Part shown: positions 44,801-60,837 of the stretch, one piece after another
How the letters are laid out: each line of letters opens with the position of its first letter
How positions within the stretch are numbered: the first letter of the stretch is position 1
Source: Guillardia theta CCMP2712
Taxonomy: Eukaryota > Cryptophyceae > Pyrenomonadales > Geminigeraceae
Assembly: GCF_000315625.1 (NCBI RefSeq)
Contig: NW_005434671.1
Location: 892,358-956,357, forward strand
Length of the DNA: 64,000 bases
Direction of reading: 5' to 3'
Made by a program: the position numbers and the translations under genes
The notes under the pieces: model-generated
Told to the model about the DNA's origin: nothing
What the model saw: only the letters and a program-made list of their open reading frames with translations
Databases searched by the model: none

Positions 44801-47573
44801 GCTGTCCAGGTTCTTGTCAAGGTATTGAAAGAAGGCAATGATGGAGGACAGAGGCTTGTTGAACTTGGGGGCGTATCAATGCTTCTCGGAATGGCATCAA
44901 GTGGTCGAGTAGAAGACAAAGAGTCAGCGCTGGAGCAACTGGAACAGATCAGCAACAATCAGAGTGGCTTGTCATCATTTGAAGGCCAAGAGAGGGATCT
45001 CTTGCCTACTCTGGTACAATCGATGCAATCGAACTTGTCAGCGGTTAGAATCCGAGCGATCAGTGTGCTGGCTAACGTCACTAGGGACGAGAAAATTGCT
45101 CCGATAGCCGTTGGGGCCGGAGCAGTGTCTGCGATGCTGCAGCATCATGATCGCAAGAACGTACAAGAATTGGATGGGGTTGTGAATGTCTTGAGAAACC
45201 TTGCATGGCTGGACACGCTCCACGAGATGATCGTCGAGACGAGCTTCCTTCCTAATTTGGTAAGTCTGCTCAGCTCCACAAGGACGCAGACACAAGAAGC
45301 AGCAGCAGCTGTGGTCACAGAGTTCTCTAACCGCAGGCATCTTCTTATCCACCTCATCAATAGTGCTGCGCTGATGCCAATCGTCTCACTTTTGTCGCGA
45401 GGGAACGGCAAGCTGGTAGAGAAGGCGATGAAAACATTGAGCAACCTGGTTTACCTCCCAGATGCATCAAGCGAACTTCAGAAAGCTGGGAAGCTTGACG
45501 TTGTTGTCCCGCATCTCTCCATGGGTTCATCTTCCACGCAGATGAATGCTGTCTTGACTATCGGAGGCATCGTGTCTACTATCGGAGAGCGAGCTCGTTT
45601 CTTGAGCAATGGAGCGGTTGAAAGGATAGCAACTATGTTGAGCATGAATCAATTCAAGAGCGAGGGAATCCTATACACTCTTGGTGAACTGTGCGAAGAG
45701 AAATCCATCTGTGAAGCGCTTGGAAGACAAGATTCTCCATGGAAGCAAGCACGTGACTGGATGGTTCAGTCAGTTGCTGCCCCTCACAGTGACTTGGATT
45801 TGCGCCGACGTTGCGCTTTTGTGCTGAGGCGCCTTGCCAAGATTCCGAACACGTCTGTGAAGATTGCTCTTGTGGAGAGTGGCGCATCGGATGCTGCAAT
45901 GCAGCTTTTGCTCGAGCAAGACGATGGGGTTCTGTGCGCAGACTTGAGTGCGACGCTCTATGACTTGGCCACATGCCCGCAAGGTTTGGATCGGGTCTGT
46001 ACAAAGACCAACATCTCGATGGTTGTTGGACTTGCTGACCATGCACATGAGCCGACCAGGGCGTATGGTGTACGCCTAGTGGCTCTCGTGGTTGCGAGGG
46101 GAGGGCTCAAGCAGATTCTTGAAGCGAAGGGAGAGGAGACGATAAGAATCATAGGTATGCTCGCAGCAACTCATGCTAGCGAGATGTCTTTCGTTTCCAA
46201 GGCGCGAATGAACATGCAAGGGTTGGGCTTCATGCCGACTAGTGATGTTGTGGTGCCAAAGATGGTGAACGAGAAGGTGACGCCCAAGGCGGTTCCGGTA
46301 CCTGACTATCCATATGAAAATGCTTTGCCTGTAGTGGCTCATCAGGCTGAAGTTCTCTCCCCCAAGACAGTTCAGACTCCTTCCAACTCGACTCAGAACC
46401 ACCGGGCGGTTGAACATGCCGCAACTCCTGAGGTCCAGAAGTCAAGGCCGAATGACAATCATCAGCAGAGCGTGAACTCGCACACTGCGGTGGCACGTGA
46501 AGAAATCATTGAGCCCTCAGTCGCGGCTGAGAGAGAGCTTCCTCCTGGATGGGGAACAGCCAAGGACAAGTCGTCAGGGAGGGTCTACTACTACAACAAG
46601 GCCCTCAAGATCACCCAATGGGAGTTCCCAGAGATCATCTCAGACGATCCTTTGCCGCCTCCCCCCATGGTGAAGGAAGTGAAGGAGCCTCCAGCATCGA
46701 GCCCGCCAGCTGTCGCTCAGCAGCCTCGCGCTGTCAACGATACCCAGCCAGCCAGTCTTCCAGCTGTTCACCCGGTTGCACAATCTGTGGCTCAGCCGCA
46801 GCCCAAGGTTGTAGCGTCTCCTGCGCCTACGATTCCGATGACCGAGCCCGTTGCACAAACTCTTCCTGTGAATCCGGCAATGACGACGGTAGGAGAAGTT
46901 TGAGTGTGTTGTATGTTGATGCCTTCTACACTTGTCACGACAATTACTGTGCATCCTGATGACTTTGTTTCAGGCTGCTCCTCCTCGCTATGAGAATGTG
47001 AAAGGACCTTTGCCAGTGGGCTGGGAGGAGCGAAGCACTGCGGACGGGAGGATGTACTTCATTGATCACAACTCCAAGACCACAACCTGGATCGACCCGA
47101 GAGACAGCCAGCAGAAAGACTCGTTGGCGAGCAAGCAGATCTTGCCGCAACCTGCAGCATCCCGAGAGACTGTCCAAGACAGCTCTCCTGGGTCGGCCGG
47201 AGCTCAAAGCCTAACGAGCAACTCGACCTTGGTGGCAGAAAGTCTCGGGGCCTCGGCATTGGAGACAGACCTGACCTTGAGAAAGGAGGAGGTGTCGGCG
47301 AGTCCGAGCCCGGCGAGCACCGTGACAGGAGCTCCTCCTCTCAGTGTCTGCAACAGCGAAGTCTCTCTGAGTGAGCATGTCGAGATGCTCGCCAACGAAT
47401 CCGTCCCGAGTAGGGAGGTAGAGGAGCAGCCCAACAGGAGCGAGTCGCATGAGTCACAAGCCCTTGCTCCCCCCCTCAGCCCCGTTTCCAGCTCAGCCCC
47501 TCCCATCCCTACCGATCCAGAGACTCACCAGGACGACGAAGACGAAGACGCTTCTTCAGCGCCCCCGGAGTGA
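41857..47573 (+). CDS. LSD1-zinc finger, FYVE, armadillo and double-WW protein
   Basis: Exon 1 encodes only MSQSQ (41857-41871). Next comes an LSD1-type zinc finger ([20 protein letters not shown] then ALC), a Ser/Pro linker, then a FYVE domain with all signatures: [35 protein letters not shown] long ARM solenoid follows from about 42480 to 46200 (for example [58 protein letters not shown]). Two WW domains end the protein: [20 protein letters not shown] with ITQWEFP, and [19 protein letters not shown] with TTTWIDP. About 1,800 residues; introns near 43545, 43850, 44005, 44190 and 46890. FYVE binds PI3P on endosomes, WW binds proline motifs and ARM is a scaffold. An endosomal adaptor is likely. 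No catalytic domain is seen. Confidence 0.92.
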
Positions 47574-47716
47574 AAGCGGCGACGATGAGCGAGACGAGGG
47601 AGGGAGGGAGCGGTAGGAGGCGAAGATCTTGTAGATAGGGAAACAGAGAAACTCATAAGGAACGAGCTTTGTGATCGTTGAAAGAATACAATTTGACAAG
47701 TAGGGGTCAAACAAGG

Positions 47717-50067
47717 CTAGGCTTCGAGCATCTCACGAATGAACTTGCTTGAGGCTTTGACGTCTCCGACGGCTCGAAAGAAATCCTCCGCCTCCACACT
47801 CTCACCTGACCGCATCAGCACCTGGCGTGCACCTCAATCAATCTCGGCGTCCTCCCCATCCCCCAATCTCAACTCCTCCCTCCCACTCTCCTCCTCTCCT
47901 CCCCTGTCCCTCCTCTCCTTCCCCCTCTCCTCCTCTCCTCCCCTCTCCCCCGCTCCCCTCTCCTCCCTCCCACTCTCCTCCTCTCCTCGTACCGCGTGAC
48001 AGTCTTCCATTGCCCTGCCCACCATCCGGTCTCGTAGGAGCAGGCAGAGGCCTAGCGCAGCTCTGAACAGGAAGCTCTCCCCCTCCAGCAGGAAGCAATC
48101 CCACACGCGGCATGAAAGCTCCACAGGGAAGTTCTTGGAGAAGATTGTGAGCCACCTGCGGAGGATAAGGGAAGAGCAGGAGCAGGAGGAGCAGGAGCAG
48201 GAGGAGCAGGAGCAGCAGGAGCAGCAGGAGCAGGAGCAGCAGGAGCAGGAGCAGGAGGAGCAGGAGGAGCAGGAGGAGCAGGAGGAGGAGCAGGAGGAGG
48301 AGGAGGAGCAGGAGGAGCAGGAGGAACAGGAGGAGCAGGAGGGCAAGATTGCCGACCATTCTGTGATGATGAGATCTGAGGAGAAACCAATGGTGTGGAA
48401 GTGGTAAGCCAAGTCAGGCAGCTCCTGCCCGAGGAGGATCTCGAAGACTTTCCACCGCAGCTCGATCTTCTCTGCATCCATCTGCCAATACGCTCACTCC
48501 CCAGCCCAGCCCCAGCTGCAACTCACCCGCAGAAAGCTGGGAAAGAACCTGCAGGAGAGGAGGTTCCCAAGGCACACAAAGGCCTCGGCAGGAGCCATGA
48601 AGAGGAGGAAGATCGCTCCGAGGTAGGACATGCCTTGGACGTAGCCAACCTCCGGCTGCAGCGCCGAGACGGTGCATAGGAGAACCCTGAGCTGAGCCTC
48701 GTCGACATCCTTGCCCTTCAGTTTGGTTCTGGGGAGGTCGTTGTTGATGATCTCAATGCCGGGGATGAAGAACGAACGGTCGTTGACTACCATCGCCTGC
48801 TCTGCGTCACTTGTGCCCGGAGGATCAGTGTAAGGTTCCTGACCAGAGACTCGTACTTGTCGTGATCCAAGTTGAGTTTGTTGCCAATGGCTCGCGGCCA
48901 AACCTTCACAGAGTCAGAGTTACATTCCACGTCACCAGCTCATCCTAAACCATCACCACCACCACCACCACCACCACCTCCTCCTCCTCCTCCTCCTCCT
49001 CCTCCTCCTCCTCCTCCTCTCCTCCTCCTCCTCCTCCTCCTCAGTCTCCTCTTCTTCCTCAGTCTGATCCTTCTCCTAGTCTCCTCCTCCTCAGTCTCCT
49101 CTTCTTCCTCAGTCTGATCCTCCTCCTCAGTCTCCTCCTCCTCCTCAGTTCACTCAGTCTCCTCCTCTTCACTCGCTCCTCACATTCTGGCGGAGTTTCC
49201 ATGGGATCCCTTGCTTCCACAGCGCATGCACCCATTTCTTCCGGATGACGGACTCGAAGTTGGGCAGAATTTCCTCTGTCCACATGCGAACTTTCTCTCC
49301 TGGAGAGATGGGGACCGACGAAGTGGCGGCTGCAAAGTCAAAGTTTAGAGCAATGATGGTGAGGGGGCAGGGGGGAGGGGGAGGAGGAGGGAGGAGGAGG
49401 GAGGAGGGAGGAAAGAGAAGCGAGGAGGAAGGAGGAAAGAGAGAAGAGAGAGGAGAGAGGGAGAGGAGAGAGGGAGAGGAGAGGAGAAAGAAACACCTTC
49501 TTCCTCCCCTCGTTCTTGTCGAAGAGATCTGTGGAACTGAAGATGATCTTGTACAGAAGCGGGTTGATCGCAGTGACGGTCTCTCCTTCTAGCAAATCTT
49601 GCCATCATCCTCTTCACAGGCGAGGAGATGTTGAGTCTGACGCGCCTCCTCTGACCATCAGGGGACAGAGCTTGCACATCCTCATGGTTGATGAATATTG
49701 CCTCAACCTCCTCATCGCTCTCTATCATCTCAGCCTCGACGTCGTCAAGCCTCCCCCTCCCCCTCCCCCTCCCCCTCCCCCTCATCGCTCGACCCTCCTC
49801 TCCTCCCTGCTGTAAAGTTGCGGGGATGCAGCTGTCGATGTAATCGTCCACGTAGTCGATATCCAGCAGGATCTCAACGTGCTTGCACTCCTTCTGTGCT
49901 GACTCATCGCCTCCTCCTCCATCCTCTCGCTTCCGCTCGTTCACAGAGCTTTCCTCCGACATGCTCATCCTTGAAACCGCCTCCTGCCTCCTCCTCGCCG
50001 CTGCGCGTGCTGCCGGAGAAGGACCGGGAAGAGGAGGAGGGATTTCATCTTCCAGCGACTCTTGCAT
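47717..50067 (-). CDS. TBC-domain Rab GTPase-activating protein
   Basis: N-terminal exon (50067-about 49620) is acidic and Arg-rich. TBC exons follow: RMWTEEILPNFESVIRKKWV, HALWKQGIPWKLRQN, VWPRAIGNKLNLDHDKYESL, then IINNDLPRTKLKGKDVDEAQ, which carries the arginine finger (IxxDxxR), and EVGYVQGMSYLGAIFLL, which carries the glutamine finger (YVQGM). Then RMDAEKIELRWKVFEILLGQ, LTIFSKNFPVELSCRVWDCF and FLFRAALGLCLL. The last exon ends KASSKFIREMLEA-stop at 47717. Both catalytic fingers are present, so an active GAP for a Rab is expected. Introns hold long simple repeats (47880-47992, 48153-48345, 48949-49145, 49350-49492). Start at 50067 is the first good Met; an upstream exon is possible. Confidence 0.85.
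47880..47992. repeat. CTCCTCTCCTCCC tract in TBC intron
   Basis: Plus strand is polypyrimidine. Confidence 0.85.
48153..48345. repeat. GAGCAG/GAGGAG tract in TBC intron
   Basis: About 190 bp of AGGAGC and AGGAGG units; in the gene's sense this is a polypyrimidine stretch next to the splice acceptor side. ORFs with poly-Leu or poly-Glu here are repeat artefacts. Confidence 0.9.
48949..49145. repeat. CAC/CTC triplet tract in TBC intron
   Basis: CACCAC followed by long CTCCTC runs and CAGTCTCCTCTTCTTCCT repeats. Confidence 0.9.
49350..49492. repeat. GAGGGAGGAGG/AGAGAGG tract in TBC intron
   Basis: Polypurine on the plus strand. A CCCCTC hexamer run at 49750-49785 lies in the first exon and encodes the Gly/Arg stretch of the protein. 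Confidence 0.8.
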
Positions 50068-51877
50068 GGAGCACAGCAGCTGCCTCTCTCTCCTAGCTGC
50101 GAGAGCCCGAGCAGCAGGAGAAGGACCAGGAAGCGGAGGGGAGGGGGAGAAGATCGGTCCTCGTGCTGCATGTCAGGCTACCAGGAGGCTGTTCAGAGTT
50201 TCACAGGCCACTGAGGAGACGACAGGAGCAGCTGCAGAAAAATCTCCCGCTCGCTCATGCGGGAAACAAGGCCTGCCGTAAGGCGTTTGGGAAGCTATAC
50301 AGGGGAACTCCCAGAGACAAGCAGAAGACGGTCAAGTGCATCCATGAGGCTTGAAGCTGGTAAGAAGAGAAGACGTGTCAACGAAGACAACAAGAAGCAG
50401 CAAGGGAGGAAAGAAGGAATATTCACTAGAAAAATCGAGTTGCGCTTTAAAAGACACACATAGTCACTGTGAGTAAAGATTAAAAGATACACATAGATTC
50501 ACTGTGAATATTTGCTCATCAATCTGATCGATCTGTCATACACTGCTCATTCGGGGACATGCTAGTCTTAAGCCGGAGCTCTACCTTTCCGTTCTCTTCC
50601 ACCTGCCCTGCTACATCTCATACTTCTACTAATACCATCATTCATACTTGTAATCGTGTTCATGCTCATCCAAATATTCTCCTAATATCATACTCATACC
50701 AGTCGTTTTTTAAACATTATCCTCAAGTTCATCACGGCTCTGAGCATTTGCTTCAACGGACCTTTACCTTCACCATCTCAGCGTCGATATTTCCACATTA
50801 CACACTTCATCATCCCTTCCGTTCTTGATTGACAAAATCTAGCTGTCATGTGTATTGCCTGCTGCTCCATCACCAACTCCTCGTTCCTCCTCGTTCCTCC
50901 TCCTCCTCCTCCTCCTCCTCCTCCTCCTCCTCCTCCTCCTCCTCCTGATCCTACTCCTGATCCTACTCCTGATCCTACTCCTTCTGATCCTCCTCCTAAT
51001 CATCCTCCTGATCATCCTCCTGATCATCCTCCTTCTCCTCGTGCTCCTGCTTGTCCATGCCTTCGGAGCCATGGCTCCCCGGCGCCCTCTGGTCCTGCGT
51101 CTCCGTTCTCTCATCTCCGAAATCAGTCTGTTAAAATGTTTGGCGTCACAGGTATCCTCAGGGATACTATATTGCATACCAGTGAGGGCCCGCGTCCCCG
51201 GCACCCGGCGGCCGGGCACTGCACCCGGCCGCCGGGCCGGCAGCACTGGCCCCCGGGCCCGGGCGGCTGGCCAGGCGTCGGCCCTGCCAGGCTGGGCCCG
51301 GACCGTTGGACTGAGGCTCACTCTGTAGTAGTAGTAGTCAAGTTTATTAGAATGCTAGATAAGTCGTATCGGGTACCTTTCCGGCCTATTCTTAGTAGTC
51401 TAAAGGGGTTCTCACGCTTGGCAGAGCGGCCCTTCTTGGATGGCCCTTTGTGGCATCCTCACTCTGTAAACCTAATGATTTGATGAAAGCCTCGGCTGAC
51501 TGTCAAGAAGGTCTCTGGCTCTCTTCATCACCGTACCGGGCCTGCCAACGGTGCCGCTGTGACGGTGCGAGTCTGGCCGCAAACTTGGCATTTCACTGAG
51601 CTCTTTTACGGTCCCTGGCTTTCAACTAAAATCCTCTTTATTGACCGACTGAAAGAGAAGTCTTTTCTCTTCTCGCCGTTTGGCCTGTGCGACAGTGTCA
51701 GGGTCACTTGAAGCCTCCTCGACTCTCCTGATTGTCCTCGTACTGATTTTTAACTTAACTTTGAGTACCAGAGAAAGAGAAAGGCAAACCGGAGCAAACA
51801 AAGGAGGGAAAAAATCAACGGACGTATTTGACTAGGCTTGTCAAGAGGGAGAGAAATGGAACGAGGGACGTGGTAAG
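50068..51877. other. Head-to-head spacer with triplet tract and GC island
   Basis: CTCCTC and ACTCCTGATCCT repeats fill 50885-51040. A CCGGGC/GGCCGGG island lies at 51184-51303. GCAAACTTGGCA at 51579 is shared with 1062, tying this spacer to the repeats near the left edge. A solo MITE-like end is at 51723-51767. Long ORFs across the triplet tract are rejected. Confidence 0.65.
51723..51767 (-). repeat. Solo MITE-like terminal repeat, extended match
   Basis: Reverse complement of TACTCAAAGTTAAGTTAAAA followed by ATCAGTACGAGGACAATCAG and GAGAG. It matches 485-528 over about 44 bp with no visible mismatch, so the conserved part reaches beyond the 33-bp inverted repeat. Confidence 0.7.
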
Positions 51878-56854
<4,977 letters not shown>

Positions 56855-56895
56855 GTGGAATGGGAGGAAAGAGGGGGAAAGACAGGAAGAGCGAT

Positions 56896-59279
56896 TCATT
56901 TATCTCCACATGCTCTCCTCCACTCTTCCAAGACTTCTTCGCTGCGGAGGTGAGATCAAAGGAGAGCTTCAAGAAAGAATCTACAGATGAGGAAAGGAGG
57001 AGCAGAAGGAGCAGGAGCAGGAGCAGAAAAAGAGGAGAGAAGGAGAAGGAGAAGGAGCAGGAGGGAGGAGACGAGAAGCAAGCACTCACCCGATTTCGAC
57101 TTCTGTGGAGTTGGAATTCCCCGACTCTCCCTCGGATGAACTCACCTCGACCCCCATCCTGCTCGGGCGTCAGGCAGGCAGGCAGGCAGGCAGGACCAAG
57201 TTGCCCTCACTTTTTCAGCTCCGTCTCGACAGACACAGTCATCGAGCTTCTCTCACTGTTGTCCCTCTTCTCTTCCTGCTCCTTCATCTCCCGCAGCTGC
57301 AGCAACCTCTCCTCCATCCTGCTTGGCATGTCAGCGGGCAAACTTCAGCCCCCATCACCGCACTTGACACGTTGATCGTTCATGTACGTGAGCTCCTTCT
57401 GCAACAGCGTCGCCTGCAGTTGGAGTTGAGGGATGAGAGAGTCGGCGAGAGGCGTCAAGTGACACACGAGGTAGAGGGGAAAGAAAAGTAGAAAACCCGA
57501 CAGGAAGGGTATGATAGAGGCAGAACATGGAGGGAGGGAGGGAGGGAGGAGGGGGGACAAGACCTCTGTCATGTAATTGCAAGACACGCAGGCTTGCATA
57601 ACGAACTCAAGTTCGAGCTGTCCAGGAAGGCGCACTCTCCGCAGGATGGCAAGCTTGGAACAACGTTAATATCCTTGTACTTGACCTCCACCTCGTCACC
57701 TCTTGAAGAGCTTTCTTGCCTTCATGCATGTGACTGCAAGCCTGCAGGCTGCCTCAAAGACAGATAAACTCATGGACCTCAGCTGCACCTCGAAGAAGGA
57801 TATGTAGGACTCGTCGTTGGGAATGAAACCTACAGTGCCATGAGAAGGAGAGCGACGGTTGTTGAAAGCGTGAGCAAGAAGTTTGAAAACAAGAGCAAGT
57901 GGTGTGAAAACAGGAGCAAGAGGATTGAAAACGAGAACCAAGGGTTGAAAACGAGAACCAAGGGTTGAAAACGAGAACCAAGGAGGGGACCCAAAGGCTC
58001 AGAACAGGAGCAAGAGGTCTGAGAGGATCCGAGGGACCGTCGCTCACCACTCGATCGCATTTCTTCGAACAACTCGATCAGAATGCTCCATTCCTGCGAT
58101 TGTGCGCAAAAGGCGATGAACTTGAACAAAGAGCAAGTCAGTCGAGGAACTGGAGCTTCTCCCTCCTATCTATGGGAAGTACCATGTCGTAGACCTCGTC
58201 GTTGAGCGAAAACCCCATCTTGAGAGACTTCTGCAGCACGGAAACTCCCTGCAAGGTAGCTGGAGCGTCAAGAATGTTGCCAGATAACACAGTCGGCGCG
58301 TACAAGAGGAAACTGTTTCTCCTCGGTCAGGAGGTTCAACAAGTAGCCGATCGTCATGTATGTTGGGGCCATGCTGCAAGTCAAAGAAGTGATCTCAGCA
58401 GAACAGACGACGCCGCATCACAGAACGGCGAAATTCAGCGTTGGGGTTACGCTCTAGGGCACCAGAACGGAGGCACTCGGAGGAAACACAGCAACCAGCC
58501 AGGCAATCACAGGGCTTCTCATGTCTTTCATCACAGTCTTTCATCACCTTTGGTTCTCCATGAACTGGAACAGCCCCAGCGCTGCAGTCTGCGGCCAAGG
58601 GTGTTACAACAGCACAGCCACCCCGTCCAACGACTCACACAATTCTCCCGCTTGCAGCAGAGTTTCATGAGAAACTCACATAGCTCAGCGTCGACCGTCA
58701 AGTTCTGTCGCTCACGAGCCAAAAACACTTTCTTGGTCTCCTCGTCCATGGGAAACATAGAGAGGTCAGTTGGTATCACCATATCCTGGAAGATCCGAGT
58801 AAATCTAACAGTAACTTCTGCTAAGATCTTAGTCTACTCACGACATCGGAGGTAAGGTTTTCGTGTTCGAGATTGCCGCATGCAGGGCAAAGCTCTGCAG
58901 ACTCGCTCAGTTCACGCTCTTTGGGATCGCTCTCCTCCGTCGAGGAAACGGAAAGGTCGAGGGAGGAGCCCTGGGATTCATCGGCAGAAATGTTGTAGTC
59001 ATCCCTAACAGCATTGAAAGGGCCAGCTTTCTGTTTGTCGGACAGGTTGTCTGCATTCTCATTTATATGCTCGTGTTTAGCCTTGCTCCTGAACCTCTTC
59101 GATCGTTCGGTCTTGTTCTTGAATGCTTCAGGCACGAAAGATCTCTTTTCTCCCCCTCTCAACTCCAGCCTGAGATGAACGTTGCGAGTTCCTCTTGCAG
59201 GGTCGCATGTGACAAGAAGGTTTCCAAGAGCCAAGATCAAGAGCAAATTCTGCATGGATCCTCTGCTAATCAAACTCAT
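56896..59279 (-). CDS. PPR-repeat protein with signal-peptide-like leader
   Basis: ATG at 59279 (or MQNLLLILALGNLLVTC at 59255) gives a hydrophobic leader, then RNVHLRLELRGGEKRSFVPE and a charged region ending AELCPACGNLEHENLTSDV. Later exons carry pentatricopeptide-type helices: ETKKVFLARERQNLTVDAEL, ALGLFQFMENQ, YMTIGYLLNLLTEEKQ, LQKSLKMGFSLNDEVYDMVL, FKFIAFCAQSQEWSILIELF, EEMRSSG-FIPNDESYISFFE (a textbook PPR turn across an intron), AACRLAVTCMKARKLFKR, LELEFVMQACVSCNYMTE. The end is acidic, and the last exon is probably EEVLEEWRRACGDK-stop at 56896. PPR proteins bind organellar RNA. With a signal-type leader plus LRGG, plastid import across a complex plastid is plausible (inference). Tail to tail with the LRR gene (41 bp). 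Confidence 0.75.
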
Positions 59280-60837
59280 TCCTCAAAACCATGCAGCCTG
59301 ATCCGGCCAAGTCCGAAGGCTTCGAACTAACGGAGCAGACACGGATTTATCCAGGCCTCAGCCCAGTGACATCTCCTCGCATCCTCATTTCCTCTTGGAT
59401 CGTCTTCCCCTCCTCCTCTCCTCCCCCCTCTCATTTCTTCCTCTTCCTCTCTCGCCAGCCTCATGACTCCTCTCAGCGCCATCAGACGCTGTTCTACAAG
59501 AGCCATGGCATTGCGACTGATCGCCTCTGAGGCAGCTTTCCTCTACTAGTCTAAGATGGAGGGCAGCATTTCCAATTAGGGCCTCGGAGTTTCAATAGGC
59601 CGCCGCGAGACCCACTGTACGCCGGACCGGGGCGGCGGGTCCGAGTGACTGTGACTGTGACTCAGTGAGCCGCCCGGGCCGCAGGCCCGGACCGGGCCAC
59701 AGCCTCCGGGTCAGTAATTCGGACGCCACTCGGACAATTAGAAATGCCAGCCTGACAGCCGCTTAGTGACGAAATATTACGGCGGTACGGTAGCGCGGGG
59801 GGCGTGCCAAGGCTGGGGCTTGAGTGACTGATAATAGATACTAGGCTGCCAAGCAGATTCAACTCATTCAATTTTGAGTAAAGACTGAACAGGGCTGAGC
59901 CGTTGAGTGACCGCTCGGCACTGCACCCCGGGCCGGGCCCGGTTGCCATTTGACTACAGACAATATAATTTTTGACTATGAACGTGAATTTTCACTATAA
60001 AACCTGTATATTTGACTATATTGATAAAACTTGACTATAATCGAGGACATTGACTACAGGGGGTCGTGCGGAGGGGAGATGGCGGAAACGGCGGAGAGGA
60101 CGGCGACGGAGGCAACGATGGGGAAGTGAGGCAGGGCCAGATCGGGGGGGGATGGTGAGCGAAGTCCATCTCTTGTCGATGGTGAGGACACTTGTGAGGG
60201 TCTGTGCGTGCAGTCAGAACTCAGATTTTGAGTAGAACATCTTGGTGCGGGCGGGCGCTGTCATGGCGGAAGTCAAGTAAAATCGTCTTTCAGGAATGTG
60301 AGATGATGATTGTGATCTTTAACTCTTCTGTGTTGATCAGTAGTTGTTTGATATTGCTCTTGTTCGTGATATTTCTTTATGGAAGTTCGGTACCTTTCTG
60401 ATCCCGGATATTTTCGCTATTCCAGCATTGCTGAACAGTTGAAAACAGTTCGATGATGCAAGACGTTGAGATGCAAGACGTGGAGGTATAGCTTCATATC
60501 TTTGCCACTGGGAGTTTCTTTTAATCAGAATACAATGCAGGCCACAAATGGAGGACACAACGTTGCAAAGGTGCTCGCATAAATAACAGCGCCTCAACTT
60601 TTGACAGCCTTGTGACCAGACTGGAACCATCCAGATAACTCCCTTCAGGATCATGGCGGTTGTCTTGACAAGAGCTGACTGACTGCGTGCCTCTTGACAT
60701 TTGAACGTAGCGAGAAGACATAGTTACAGCCAAGAGATCGAGAAAAAGGGCTCGCTCCCCTATAGTGATGAAAGGAGGTAGGGGTTTATGCTGATTCCTC
60801 CCATGCTCTGCGTCAACGCCTCTCTTATTCGCTGCCT
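59280..60837. other. Head-to-head spacer with GC islands and TTGACTA repeats
   Basis: CCGGGCC islands at 59590-59705 and 59920-59948, with GTGACTGTGACTGTGACTCA between. A degenerate MITE-like end (TTTTGAGTAAAG) is at 59872-59883. A 155-codon minus ORF (60988-60521) lies opposite the start of the SPT20 gene and is treated as a shadow. Confidence 0.55.
59949..60058 (+). repeat. Interspersed TTGACTA(T/C)A repeats
   Basis: TTGACTA occurs five times in about 110 bp (near 59950, 59973, 60014, 60031 and 60050) in an AT-rich stretch at the edge of a GC island. Confidence 0.7.

Noticed and set aside
47838-48359. Long ORFs with poly-Leu, poly-Cys/Ser or Glu/Gln runs
   Set aside because: They are translations of the intronic GAGCAG/CTCCT repeats inside the TBC gene.
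50848-51483. 211-codon plus and 160-codon minus ORFs
   Set aside because: Driven by the CTCCTC/GATCCT triplet tract and the GC island.
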